DNA from: Sabellastarte sp. h YS-2021
Lineage: Eukaryota > Annelida > Polychaeta > Sabellida > Sabellidae
Assembly (NCBI GenBank): GCA_964017235.1
Contig: OZ024927.1
Location: 25,129,160-25,193,159, forward strand
Direction of reading: 5' to 3'
Length of the DNA: 64,000 nt
This document shows positions 43,681 through 55,047 of this stretch, in pieces (the stretch's first letter is position 1; every line of letters begins with the position of its first letter). Both the position numbers and the translations under genes were made by a program. Under the pieces are notes generated by a model. It saw nothing but the letters and a program-made list of their open reading frames with translations, did no database searches and was not told where the DNA came from.

Positions 43681-45209
43681 CTGTTGAATTAAATGCATTA
43701 TTTTGTAATATTGTGAGATAGTCTGTTCATTCTATTATATGTGGTGGTTTTTATTATGTTTATGAGCAATAATGGGTTCAATTACAATCAGCTATATGAC
43801 CATGCTCATATTATGGCCGCTCCCCAACTTTTCCTGTCTTTCCAGGGAAGGGCCCATGGGCACTGACATGGACAATTTTGGTATTCTGATTTAACTCTGT
43901 GTGTATACATGTAAAATTTACTCTTTTTATTTCAGTTAAGATGATCAGTTGCGTAGTACCAGCACTCTTCCTAAATATACTTAAAAGCTTATTTTCTGAT
44001 GGAATATCCCACACCATTATAAAATGTTCATATCATTCATTATAAAAGTGCTTTTTCAGAATTCACTTATAGAGACAGCTCATCTCTGAACCTTATAAAT
44101 TTCTCCCGACATAAAGCAATATAGAATCTGTAGTAGCTGAATGAAGATACAGAGACTTTGCCAGTCAACTGAAAACCTTGCAACTAGTATCAAACTTAGT
44201 TTTCATTAACAGTTTCTTACTTGTTATCAAACACCATTTAATCAACTGATTTTTTTTAACCGGATTAATTCACAACTAGGAATTGCTCTTACTTGTTTTT
44301 CATGCAAGCTGGTGTCAGGTCAAGATTAACTTATCTACAACTTTACTGTAATCAATCACCAGGAAGTCATGTATCTTTCACCTGTTCCAACACCAATCAG
44401 TTAATCTTAGATATTAACTTTAAGCTTATTAAAATGTTTTTTTCAACATATTCAATTGAATTTCATGTACTATACAATCAATTATATAAATGTCATTATA
44501 CAGTCAATCATATGAGTGAATATAAAATGATCAAGTTCTTAAGACAAAAGCTTTGTTAAAAAGTAAAACAACTAAGTTCAACAAAGAGAAAGGAAAATTG
44601 TAAAGTACATATTTTCCTGCAACACACAAATATAAGCAGGTGAACACTGAAAAAAAGTTTAATTCAAGGCAGAAGTTCCATTATCCAGACAAGTGAAGGA
44701 GAGCAAGTGACTTAATTAGGCAGTAGCTTTAATGATGATTACTTTTAATTGAACTTACAGATACTGGTGACATATAAGACTTTATTATTTATAAAATATA
44801 ATGACATCTTGAAAAATCTGGTTTCCAATCAAGTAAGCATTCTGGATAATGGTGGATCTGCTGATACAACTTCTGCAAAGGTAACACTGTTTGACATTTA
44901 TAACATAATTTATAACATTTATACAAAGAAATGAAAAAATAAATTTGGCCCTTTTGAAGAAACACCTAGAATTATAAACATAAAAGCGAGAAACCCTAAA
45001 CCATTTAACCCAACAATGGCTTTTGGATAACAGAAAGCTTGATTGGAGGAACACAAAACATAGTAGTAATAAAAATGAGCAACACAACAAAATTACATAT
45101 ATCAATATATGCATGAAATAAATACATTTACATTATATAAAACATTCATGTTTCCAATTTTGACATCAAATTTGTATTTATTTTTACCAATTGCTGTGTT
45201 TAAATGGCT
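43681..45209. other. Intron sequence, no recognised element
   Basis: AT-rich intron of the CELF-like gene; no exon or repeat with definable ends was seen. Confidence 0.55.
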
Positions 45210-45656
45210 TTAATATCTCCTTTTTAGAAGAATACCCATCGACTGTGTACACACCATCGGCATAAAGGGGTGGTAGAGGTAGCGCACGCTTGGTACCACC
45301 TTTTTCTTGGGGAATTTATTACTGTATGACATGGGCAGCGCACTAGGCAATACAGGAACTTGTGCACTTGGCACTACAGGAACTTGTGCATTTGGCACTA
45401 TAGGCACATGGGCAATCATAGCCCCACTACTGGGCGGCCTCTGAGTTGTCAGACAGGGTATCATCTGTGGGCTCTGACTCTGACAAGTTTCTGTGGTAGC
45501 CGTTTGTGACATGACAACAGCTGGCGATGGCTCAGAAGCTGATACATCAGGAACGGCTGGAGATTTCTGTTCTACCGATTCAAAGGCCTGACCTGTACAT
45601 AGTAGATCATTCTGTACCACAAGTCCAGTGGCTGGTCCACTTGTGACTGTTTCCAT
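45210..45656 (-). pseudogene. Unassigned 148-codon open frame in the CELF intron (possible exon or relic)
   Basis: A Met-started frame with coding-like, GC-richer composition lies inside a very AT-rich intron. It is rich in Ser, Pro, Thr and Val, with an internal repeat (VPIVPNAQVPVVPSAQVPVL). I do not recognise the family. Near its end the same strand in another frame reads IPQEKGGTKRALPLPPLYAD, then GVYTVDGYSSKKEILKPFKH and a stop, which looks equally protein-like. This suggests a frameshift in a decayed gene, or an exon boundary near AAG/GTGGTA. An acceptor-like tttcacag lies 3 nt before the Met. It could be an alternative first exon, a nested gene or a transposon remnant. Confidence 0.35.
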
Positions 45657-47337
45657 ACTCTGTGAAACTTGGATATTTTTTTTTTTTTTTTGCTTTACTC
45701 CTGCTGAATAAAATTAAATTTAGCTTGTGGTAATCTTTTTGTTTTGTTTGGTTTTTTTGGGGTTTTTTTGGTCAATGTACTCCTTTAATATAAACTAGTT
45801 ACATGCCTCTAATCTTCCAAGGATTACACACTTCAGCAGATGTTTTCAGAGTTCTCTTCAAAGTTTTGTCTTTTAAAACTGTTTTTTTTTTTTTTTCACT
45901 TTATTATAGCCTCTCTAAATCCTTACAGAATTTTGCTTTGTTTCTTTCTTATCGCACTTTTAACAACAAATCTTGTATTCATGAACAATGTTCTCTGAAC
46001 AGCTTTAATTTGACAATTAATCTTTAAAAATAACAATAGTCTGTTATTTAATATCCTATAGTTTCATTTGAGGTCTTCCAATCTGGACAAAAGATGCTCC
46101 GTTCAATTCTGATATGGAATGTCCAACACAGGTACTATCCTCCACAAGTAACTGCTCGATTACTGTGAAATGTTCTGATTTTGACACATTAACTATATCC
46201 AATTGTTATACACACATATATAACATTTATTTTTTTTATACAAAGAAAGCTAACACAAACATTATCCTCAAGTTTATTACAAGAGGATGAAACAACAACT
46301 AAATTGACTGCAAAATCAAATCCATGTATTGTCTGCCACACAAAAGGAAACAATGAAATGACATTGAAACAAATGTTCCCGCATGCAATGTCTATATAAA
46401 GTTATAAACCATCAAGAACAAAAAACAAAAGTTTTCTTGTACAAAGAAAAATAACTGCATGGGATTACTGCAAGCAGCTGAGAAGTTTCAAATGTTGTAT
46501 ATCTAAGACCTTTGACACTTCAGCCAATCAGCTTGAATATACTAAAACCATGGAACTCTCTACTATTTTTTTCTTTCCTTATATTTCCACGAAATGTATA
46601 TACCTGCTACACATAGAAAACATTCTTTTAATACACACACAGATCCATATAGAGTCTTTCTGGTTAGAATTGTGCACAGAATTTTTTACATCTCTGTATC
46701 AAAAGGAAAACCTGCAGCTCCACTGGGATCAAAAGCAGCTTTTCAGATAAATCCAGAGCTGTATCATATTTATAATCTTTTAATCCAAATAGCCCCAGTA
46801 GGTTTAGGTAGCAGATTGACTGGAATCCATATTTCCCTCATTCACCAGAAAGGTGGGGCACCCTACATCCAAAGTTTCCCTACTCCCGCTAGCTTTATGC
46901 TATAACAAGCCCAGCGGGATTTATCAACTGCTATCAAAAACACAAACAAGCCGCCAATATGTACTGTGATTAACTATGTGCTGACGATAAGGTGTTGATA
47001 ACCAGCAATAGGCCTTATCAAATTTTTAATAGCAGCTTACTAGCTACTACCTAGTAGTCACACTAACTCTCTTACCACAAGCCAGTCTTGTAAAAGGCTC
47101 TGGCTCATTTAAACTAAACATATAGCAGCTTATAATATTTGTACTCACTAGCCTTAAATTATTATTCTATTCTTTACAATGTAATTGTAGCTAGCAGTCC
47201 TTTCAGTTAAAAGTTATAGAAAATAATAAAATGAGATCTATTCAATTTTGTTACAATATTTACGAAACTCCAGATATCAAACAGGAAATGAATACTTTTT
47301 CTGAGTAGCTAAACACTGGTATTATTATATATATAGT
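45657..47337. other. Intron sequence, no firm element
   Basis: AT-rich intron. An imperfect hairpin at about 46885-46920 (cccgctagc...cagcggga) may be the end of another hairpin-type repeat. Nothing else is supported. Confidence 0.5.
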
Positions 47338-47439
47338 TAGAGATGAGTCGGTAGGCCTGTGTCTCGGTATCAAGAACATTTTAAAGAAATTCTGTGATGA
47401 AATTTTAAAACTGTCACCTTGCTTGCCAACACATATAAC

Positions 47440-48327
47440 AAGGGCTGGGACGGGTGCTGAAAAACGGCACCGAGTACTCGCCCTCTGACAACCGGCACGA
47501 ATTCGAGTAACCATGGGATTTAGTACCAACTAGGGATGGGTCGGTATCAAAAATGTGTACATCGGGAGGTCGCCAATGCAAAACCGTACCGATTCCGGGA
47601 CTCCGCGTTTTTGTACATCCCAATCAAACATGGACGTTTCCTCTTAACGACATTGCAATTAAAGTCCCCAAATGCCCAAAATATGAAAGAAACCTGTATA
47701 ATTTCTTCAGATTTCTTGTTTGTTCCCAATATTTTAAGTTTTCCTTCCATTTTATGTGTTGTCAAGCAAGATTTAGGCTATAAAGTGTCGTAACCAAAAC
47801 ATGACAGTTCTCTTCAACGTGTCGGTATAAAACTCTGCAAATGGACGAAAATATGGGGATAAAAGCTTATAATTTCTTCAGATTTTTGGTATGTTTCTAA
47901 TATTTTTTTAACTCTTCCTTCCAATATATGTGCTGACTAGCGAAGTGGCGGTTTTAAAATCTCATCACGGTATTTCAGTAAAATGCCCTCGATACCGAGA
48001 TACCGGACCTACCGACCCATCCCTAGTACGTACCATTAGAAGTCTTCTGTAAACAAATAGTCGGTTCCGGAAACGAAACTTTTGAAGAAAAACGTCTTCT
48101 ATTTGACCAGATATTATAGAATATGGAGTAAATTATACATTTTCAAGCGAAAATAACAAGTTTAATTGATATTATGTGACAGAAATGCTGAAATGTAGCA
48201 TATTTTACACAAGCGTTTCATTACGTGGGCGATAATACATCGCGAGTAACTGAGTCTTTAAAATGGACTCGAGTACTAGCAAAGATTGTCTCGTCTATCG
48301 AGGCTTGGGTACCCGTTTGCAGCCCTA
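47440..48327 (+). mobile_element. hAT-like MITE, family B, middle of the nest
   Basis: It begins AAGGGCTGGGACGGGTGC and ends GTTTGCAGCCCTA. The duplication in the host element is CATATAAC/TATATAAT (6 of 8). It is interrupted at 47531-48025 by a second family A element; the two halves join exactly as in the copies at 40427 and 56505. Confidence 0.85.
47531..48025 (+). mobile_element. hAT-like MITE, family A, innermost of the nest, 495 bp
   Basis: Termini TAGGGATGGGTCGGTATC and CTACCGACCCATCCCTA. The duplication is GTACCAAC/GTACGTAC (6 of 8), at the place where intact family B copies read GTTCCCAC. Confidence 0.88.
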
Positions 48328-48789
48328 TATATAATGGAAGAAAAAGTTAAAATGCAAGAAACACACCCAAAATGTGAAGAAATTATAAGCTTTTATCCCA
48401 TATTTTTGTGTATTTTCAGACTTTTATAGAGGTACACTGAGCAGAACTGCCATGTTTTGGTTATGGCAGTTTACAACCTCAATCTCACTTGTCAATAAAA
48501 ACAATGGAATGAAAACTTAAAATATATGACACAAACCTGACATTTGAAAACAAATTACATGCTTTTTAACCCATATTCATTGCATTATGTGAATTTTGGA
48601 CTTTTATTGCAATTTCGTTACAGGAACCGTCCTTGTTTGATTGGGTGTACTAAAGCACACAATCCAGGAATCAGAATGGCTTTGCATTTGTGGTCTCCCA
48701 ATGCACACGTTTTTGATACCGACCCAACACTAGTTTCTACAACACTTCAGTAAACTAATAAGCAGGGCAGGGTCTGAAACAATTTTTTT

Positions 48790-49161
48790 TAGTGGTGGGA
48801 CCATTTATAGAGATCAAAACTGGTTACCGGGGCTTTGAAACGAAACAAAATCCGGTATTTTGTATGCTTGTTACTGTGCAGTGAAAATTATTCATAGGTG
48901 TACATGAGCCTACACTTGCAAAAACTGGAAATGGCTTTCGCGAGATATTATGAAGTAGGTAAACATGACTTTTGCTCAATATAAAGTAAAATTGTGATAT
49001 ATTTCACAAAATATATATATTTTTTGTCGTTTTGATGTAGTATTAGCCTAAAATGATGACGTTTTCAATTACCGGTTCCCAAATATTCTTTGCGGATTTC
49101 GTTTTTTTTTATACCAAAAACGAACGAAAAACCAGTTACCGGTTTATCGTTCACACCACTA
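48790..49161 (+). mobile_element. hAT-like MITE, family D, 372 bp
   Basis: Ends TAGTGGTGGGACCATTTA and TATCGTTCACACCACTA. It is flanked by ATTTTTTT on both sides (48782-48789, 49162-49169). The body has AACTGGTTACCGGGGCTTTG and an inverse counterpart AACCAGTTACCGGTTT. A partial copy starts at 63744. Confidence 0.85.
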
Positions 49162-49169
49162 ATTTTTTT

Positions 49170-49490
49170 TCCATTTTGGTATCTGGCTGATGCCTAACCA
49201 TTCCAATTCAAGGATTCCGAAAATAGCTATGTTTTAGTATATCCCCAATCGAAGAGGCCTACTGACAGGAAAGTGATGAAATCAATACATGGCAGTTCTG
49301 CTGAATGAAATTGCTATTAAAGTCGCCAAATGCACAAAAATATGGGATAAAAGTTAGGAATTTCTTCAGATTTAGGGTTTATTTACATCTTAGGTTCTCC
49401 TTCAATTAAATGTGTTGACAATTGAGATGGCAGTTGCAAAGTGTCGTCAAATTATTTTAGTAAAATGGTCTCGATACTAACTATGATTAA
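49170..49490 (+). mobile_element. Decayed family A MITE (remainder)
   Basis: The interior motifs of family A (ATGGCAGTTCTGCTGAATGA, GCACAAAAATATGGGATAAA, GTGTTGACAATTGAGATGGC) occur in order. The family D element probably inserted near its left end, since gcagggcagggtctgaaacaa precedes 48782. Confidence 0.6.
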
Positions 49491-50202
49491 CTATAAACTT
49501 AAGATAAATGTCAGTTTTGACTTGTTTTATATGCCATCAATACTGTTACACTGGGATTATGTTTTATATGGTACAATACTGTTACACCAGGATTACCTAC
49601 CATTCAAACACCGTTAAACTGAAGTGTATTTTACCTACAATTATAAATTAAAGTGGTTGCATTTCCCCCCCATAATGTAAATCTGGGTTCCAGCAAGACT
49701 ACATAAAGTAGGTTAAAAACTGGAAAGCACTCACTGCAAATTTAATATTTTCTTGAGATAAGGTTGGCTTATTAAGGGTAAACACAAGCTGTGGAAGTCA
49801 TAACTACACCATTCTGATAGCCACTCAGGTGCTACATATCACATTTCTTGCAACAAAGCCAATTCTCTTCGGTAGTTTCTATTTTTAATTTTTTCACAAA
49901 ACTTTCAAACAAAGGGCAGTTTGCACATATAATCTTTATGATTTCTGAGTCATGTTCAATGTAGAGAAGCACAAATACTACGACAAATAGCTCCAATTTT
50001 TTATATTACAACTTTGTTTTAGCTGATAATTTTAATTACTAACCCCAGGAACAATTGGAGACTGAATTGATAAAAAGTTTGTCAATATTAGACATGATCA
50101 AGGGCAATCAAGTGGACTGAAACTTCAGAACATTATCAATGATCATCACTTTCCAACATGCCACAGTTTATTCCATCTGTTTAATAGTCAACTAAGCAAT
50201 TT

Positions 50203-50340
50203 GGCTTTAGTTTTGCCCACGATGCTCCCAAGATATGGAATGAGTTGCCAGATGACATTGGCACTGCCACATGTCCTCCATCTTTTCAGATTAAGCTTAT
50301 CCTTAACAAAAGCCTACCCACCCTAGGTTTTATCATATTT
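50203..50340 (+). pseudogene. LINE (non-LTR retrotransposon) 3' remnant
   Basis: The frame reads FSFAHDAPKIWNELPDDIG, then SFQIKLILNKSL. The motif A-P-x-x-W-N-x-L-P-x-x-(I/L)...S-F-x-x-x-L-K is the conserved C-terminal end of many LINE reverse transcriptase proteins, including CR1/Jockey-like ones. Stops follow within 60 bp and no RT core lies upstream, so it is a 5'-truncated, decayed copy. Confidence 0.75.
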
Positions 50341-52710
50341 TCCGATTGTCTTTGAGGGGTGAACACCCCTTTTGTGTCTCTGGAATATGAATTCCTTGGA
50401 CTTGTTACTTGTTTGTAGCACCTTAGGGTCTGTATTTTGATTCAGATTAAGCACCATAAGTCATATATTACAATCAAAATTCATTCTAAACTCTTTACCA
50501 TTTTTTGGTATATCTTGTCTATATGATACGTGGAAATTACTTATTTTATACCTGTGAAGTAGTTTTGAAATTTCAAAAAGAGTTTTTCTTTGAGAATCTC
50601 TGACACTTTTCTGGGTTGATTATTTCTTGATTATACAGACTGATTGCAGAGTGACAATAGATTAAAAATTTATATTTCCAACTTTGTTGGCCATCATACA
50701 ATAAAACTCTTCACTCTGGTGTGAATATCAGTAATTTCCAAAGTTTACACATCTAGCAATGGTATCTGTCTATTCCTGTAAATATGTTGGATAATGTAAA
50801 CAAAGTGTTGAGAACTGACCAAATGAATTATTTGGTGTTAAAAGCACCTGTCTATTTGGTTATTTTGGAAAGGTATTGTTTCTGTTGAATAAGCAATTAT
50901 TTTAAAGTATTAATGACACAATGGACATCAATAACTGAGGAGAAAAACTGACTACATCTCTAATGACCTCAATGACCTCATCACTATGCTCAGCTCTTAT
51001 CATCAAGAAAACCGTGCTTACTAGCAGGTGAAATGGTCAAAACAACTGGCAGCTTTAGACTAACTGCCATTGAGACCAATAACCACACAAGTACTCTTTT
51101 GTACTTAAATTGGCAGTTTTCTTAATATTTACACTGAAAGTGGCAAAAAATGACCAAGTTGCATTACTTTCAAAAGCAAAATAGAAACTTTATGGGGCTA
51201 TCATTGACAAAATGTTGAAATACAGGAATACTGAAATAGTACTACTTGCGGCAAGCTTTAATACAACACAAAACCTAGACTTTCATCAAGTCCTTTTGTC
51301 TAAGGTATTATATGAGGACTGAATGACTTTTTTACCAGAATGTGGGGCTGACAGAAGCTTTTTTTACTCATCAAGTGGGTTCATAATGATTTCAGGTACG
51401 TCAGATTTGCTGGAATGAAAAATACAAAGACTTGGAGCAAGTCTACACAAAACCCAGCAGTCCAGCACCCTGATCGCCAGAAGAGAACAATATAGCATAC
51501 CGTAGGTTAAATATCACCTATTTTGGTTATTATCAACACAAAAAGGTCAATCAGCTGTGTTAATGGTGAACTTATTTACTGGCTTGGCAAATTATGCATA
51601 AGTATATTTCCAATATCTCAAGGTTCAGGGATATTATAACAAGCTGTCTGGATTCATATGGTAATAAAACATTTATTTCTCTACTTTTCCCCCAATTTCT
51701 TTTAACTTTTTAACCAAGCCTTTTTTCTATATTCTCAAAATGTCACAATAGAAAAAGGTTGTTAAATTGATCTCTGTACAATGATAAATAGCTCAAAATC
51801 TACATGGGCAACAGTAAAATTTTAAGTTGCAATTTATTAGATATACAAAAACTGACAAAAAAAAAATTACGAGTTTAAGTAACTTCCCATCAATTATCAA
51901 AACATAATATCCTGGGCTAGATTTGGAAACACTAAAGGAATCACAACGTCCTAATTTAATATAAACAGTAATCTGTTTCTTCTTAGAACATTGTTTTAGT
52001 GTAAAATATTCCACTCAACTAGAAAGAAGATTGCATTATGAGAAATATGTACCCTATATAAACAGAACCCTGTGACATTTGGGTAATCTGCTCAGATTAC
52101 CCAGATTACAGCTGAAATGAAAAGTATAATTTTTATAATAGCCGGACAACGGCTGGACAATATGGTGATTTGCGAGATGGCAGATTGTCAGAAAATTCAC
52201 TTAAACTGTTGGATAATTTGAAAATATATGTTGTATATGATATTTTTAACATAATACACAGATAAAGTGCTTTGAATTCCTAAGTTTTTAGGGCATGATT
52301 AAAACTATTAAGAATTCTAACAATCTTGTAAAATCCCATGCGAGCTCCAGGCCAGTGCTTGTGTAACTAATTATTCAGTAAATATGGTTAACTGTTTCAG
52401 CTTTAATAAAGATGCTCAAAAATGAGCCGCCTATGTTGAGAAATTATTTCATCAAAGATCAAGCCACTGAGTAAAACTATGAAAGCACAACTCCACAACA
52501 GGAAAATAAATTCTTATACCTATCTTCCATAGTCTAGCGTTAAGGCTCAGACAAAATGCAGAAACAAGACATTTAGTCCATCACGCTTATAATATTGATT
52601 TTACATACATTATATTTTAGTAACAATTTGATATCAATACTTGGATCGAAGCAAAAAAAAACAAAGTTTGGGCTTTAAATCCCCTTTAAAAGCTAAAGTC
52701 ATATCGGGAT
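50341..52710. other. Intron sequence, no recognised element
   Basis: AT-rich sequence; no coding exon, inverted-repeat element or array is supported. Confidence 0.55.
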
Positions 52711-53060
52711 TAGGAATGCAATGATTCCTCGGTTACTCGGGAGTGAAATGAATCAGTTTAAAACTCAAGTCAATAAAGTGAACCGGGTCTTCAAAAACTA
52801 GGGGCGAGAATGGTTACTCGAGGCTCGATAGAGGAGTCGGTTAATGGGTTTGATCAAGTACAAGCACACTTCAGCCGAGTACCTTTATCCAAACATTTTG
52901 ACATGCAAATGGAGTCACATGACCAGTCATGAAGGCATTACTCAAATGTAGTTTCGGAATTTCAACTTTCATTTTTGTTTAGTCATTAAAACGAACTAGA
53001 TTGTTTTAAAAATAAAACAAACTGTTTGAATCAATTGTAGGTAAGTGTCGCATAAATAGA
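52711..53060. mobile_element. Possible partial hAT-like MITE
   Basis: The start TAGGAATGCAATGATTCCTC followed by GGTTACTCGGG and repeated ACTCGAG/CGAGTA motifs is hAT-MITE-like, but no matching right end or target duplication was found. Confidence 0.35.
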
Positions 53061-53253
53061 TCTTATGTAGCACTTTTCGCCATTCAGACATAGCCATTTA
53101 TTTCAAAATACGGATGATTTTCAAAAAAGATTCCCTTTATTTTGCAATCCATAAACAACTAGAACTAGACCAAGGATGCATCTGTGGCCAGATGCAAGAT
53201 GTATCCACTGGAAAAGGACAACCAACATATTTTTGAAGATAAAAAGCATTTTC

Positions 53254-54215
53254 AATAATAAGCAAGTTATAAGCACGTTTAAGTTTGGCTACCCTTGTTT
53301 GACCTTGAAGGAGGGGCCCAAGGTCAAATCTGACCACATCAGGAGATTCCTAGCCCAAGATTTCCTATAGGTTGGTTTGACATCCCAAACCTCTAGGACC
53401 AATAATAAGCGAGTTATAAGCACTTTTAAGTTTGGCTATCCTCATCTGACCTTGAAGGAGGGGCCCAAGGTCAAATCTGACCACACCACAAGATTCGTAG
53501 CCCATGATTTCCTATAGGGTGGTTTCACATTGCAAACCTCTAGGACCAATAATAAGCAAGTTATAAGCACTTTTAAGTTTGGCTATTCTCACTTGATCTT
53601 GAAGGAGGGGCCCAAAGTCAAATCTGACCACCTCAGAAGATTTCAAGCCCATGATTTCCTATAGGTCCTATAGGTTGGTTTCACATTGAAACCTCTGGGA
53701 CCAATAATAAGTTTATTGGTTTAAGTTTGCCAATCCTTGTTTGACCTTAAAGAAGGGGCCCAAGGTCAAATCTGACCACATCAGAAGATTCCTAGCACAT
53801 GATTTGCTATACGTTGGTTTCACATTGCAAACCTCTATGACCAATAATAAGCAAGTTATGAGTGCTTTTAAGTTTGGCTATCCTCGTTTGACCTTGAAGA
53901 AGGGCCCAAGGTCAAATCTGACCTCATCAGAAGATTCATAGTCCATGATTTCTTATACGTTGGTTTCACATTGCAAACCTCTGGGACCAATAATAAGCGA
54001 GTTATAAGCACTTTTAAGTTCGCCTATCCTCGTTTGACATCCCAAACCTCTAGGACTAATAATGAGCGAGTTATAAGCACTTTTAAGTTTGGCTATCCTC
54101 GTTTGACCTTGAAAGAGGGGTCCAAGGTCAAATCTGACCACATCAAAAGATTCGTAGCCCATGATTTCCTATAGGTTGGTTTCACATTACAAACCTCTAG
54201 GACCAATAACAAGGG
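53254..54215 (-). repeat. Tandem array, about 147-bp unit, about 6.5 copies
   Basis: Units carry CCAATAATAAGC(A/G)AGTTAT, AAGCACTTTTAAGTTTGGCT, GACCTTGAAGGAGGGGCCCA and AGGTCAAATCTGACCACATC. Unit starts fall near 53254, 53400, 53549, 53703, 53843, 53987, 54057 and 54204; the one at 54057 follows a shortened unit. A perfect hairpin GCATCTG-TGGC-CAGATGC at 53178-53195 may be the terminal hairpin of a minus-oriented element; the other end was not found. Confidence 0.8.
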
Positions 54216-54443
54216 AGATATAAGTATTTTTCATGACTGAAAAGAAATGCCTGTGGAAGCCAACTTGTTTTTCAAAATGAGGCCAAAAATATTTCCAGTC
54301 AAGATTTTGTAATGATGAACATATCTTGCGAATTTGAGATCTCTACCTATAAAACCCTTTCTTCTATAGGGCCCAAAAAACTCCTTGCCGAAAGTTGAAA
54401 ATTTTATAAGGTGTAAAGCAGTTTATTTCAGGGCAATAATCAA

Positions 54444-54802
54444 TAGAGCTGAAAGGGATATTCGCATTATTCATTCTCCGTTCGGCATTTTCTGCATTCG
54501 ACTTTGATCATGAGCAAACAAATATTCGGTATATGTATAGAAATTAGGCATCAAAACGCAAAATAGCACAATTAACTATGATTTTTGTCCAATAACATAA
54601 TAAATCATTAAAATTAAGGAAAATATACCTCGTTTACTTATGTTTTTATGACAACTTTCATGCGGTTGTACCAACAACCGCATTTGGGTATTTCGGCAAA
54701 ATAAATGGACAGTGCTAAAACACACCAAACGAATGTTCGACAATTTCCGAATTCCGGGATGCGGATATTCAACCACGATTTTTGTCTTCTCTTTCAGCTC
54801 TA
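54444..54802. mobile_element. hAT-like MITE, 359 bp, perfect 8-bp TSD
   Basis: Ends TAGAGCTGAAAGGGATATTC and TTCTCTTTCAGCTCTA. The duplication ATAATCAA is exact (54436-54443, 54803-54810). Inner sub-repeats GGATATTCGCAT and ATGCGGATATTCAACC are inverse to each other in part. Confidence 0.9.
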
Positions 54803-54810
54803 ATAATCAA

Positions 54811-54980
54811 GCAATTAACGGAGTCCGAGGCAGTTTTTCCAAAGTGGGGAATCAAGGCTCGTTTTTCAACTCGCCTTGCAGCCTTTATCAGGATGGTTCC
54901 TATTACTCAATCCCACTGGTCTCACAGGCTGGATCTGAACCCAACACCACAGAGGTGGCAACCAAGTAACTAGAAATAGG
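54811..54980 (-). repeat. Possible tRNA-derived SINE
   Basis: On the minus strand TAGTTACTTGGTTGCCACC is followed by TGTGGTGTTGGGTTCAGATCC, which contains a B box (GGTTCAGATCC); the A box is weak. The body (CAGTGGGATTGAGTAATAGG) has higher GC content than its surroundings. Confidence 0.4.
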
Positions 54981-55047
54981 ACGCCCTGTTGATAGTAGGT
55001 GCGAATAGAAACAGGATAGCATAGAAGAACACACATTATCATGTGTA

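Larger units (their letters stand above)
47338..48732 (-). mobile_element. hAT-like MITE, family A, outermost of a three-level nest
   Basis: Left part 47338-47439 (TAGAGATGAGTCGGTAGG... to acatataac) and right part 48328-48732 (tatataatgg... to TACCGACCCAACACTA) are one family A element on the minus strand. It is split by the family B element at 47440-48327. Removing the insert and one duplicated site restores the family A order. Its own target duplication has decayed. Confidence 0.8.

Noticed and set aside
44293-45114. Frames of 88, 61 and 109 codons in the long intron
   Set aside because: AT-driven open frames rich in Phe/Ile/Lys/Asn without family motifs.
46550-46905. 103-codon frame near a hairpin
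   Set aside because: No homology recognised, and the composition follows local sequence; the hairpin alone does not define an element end.
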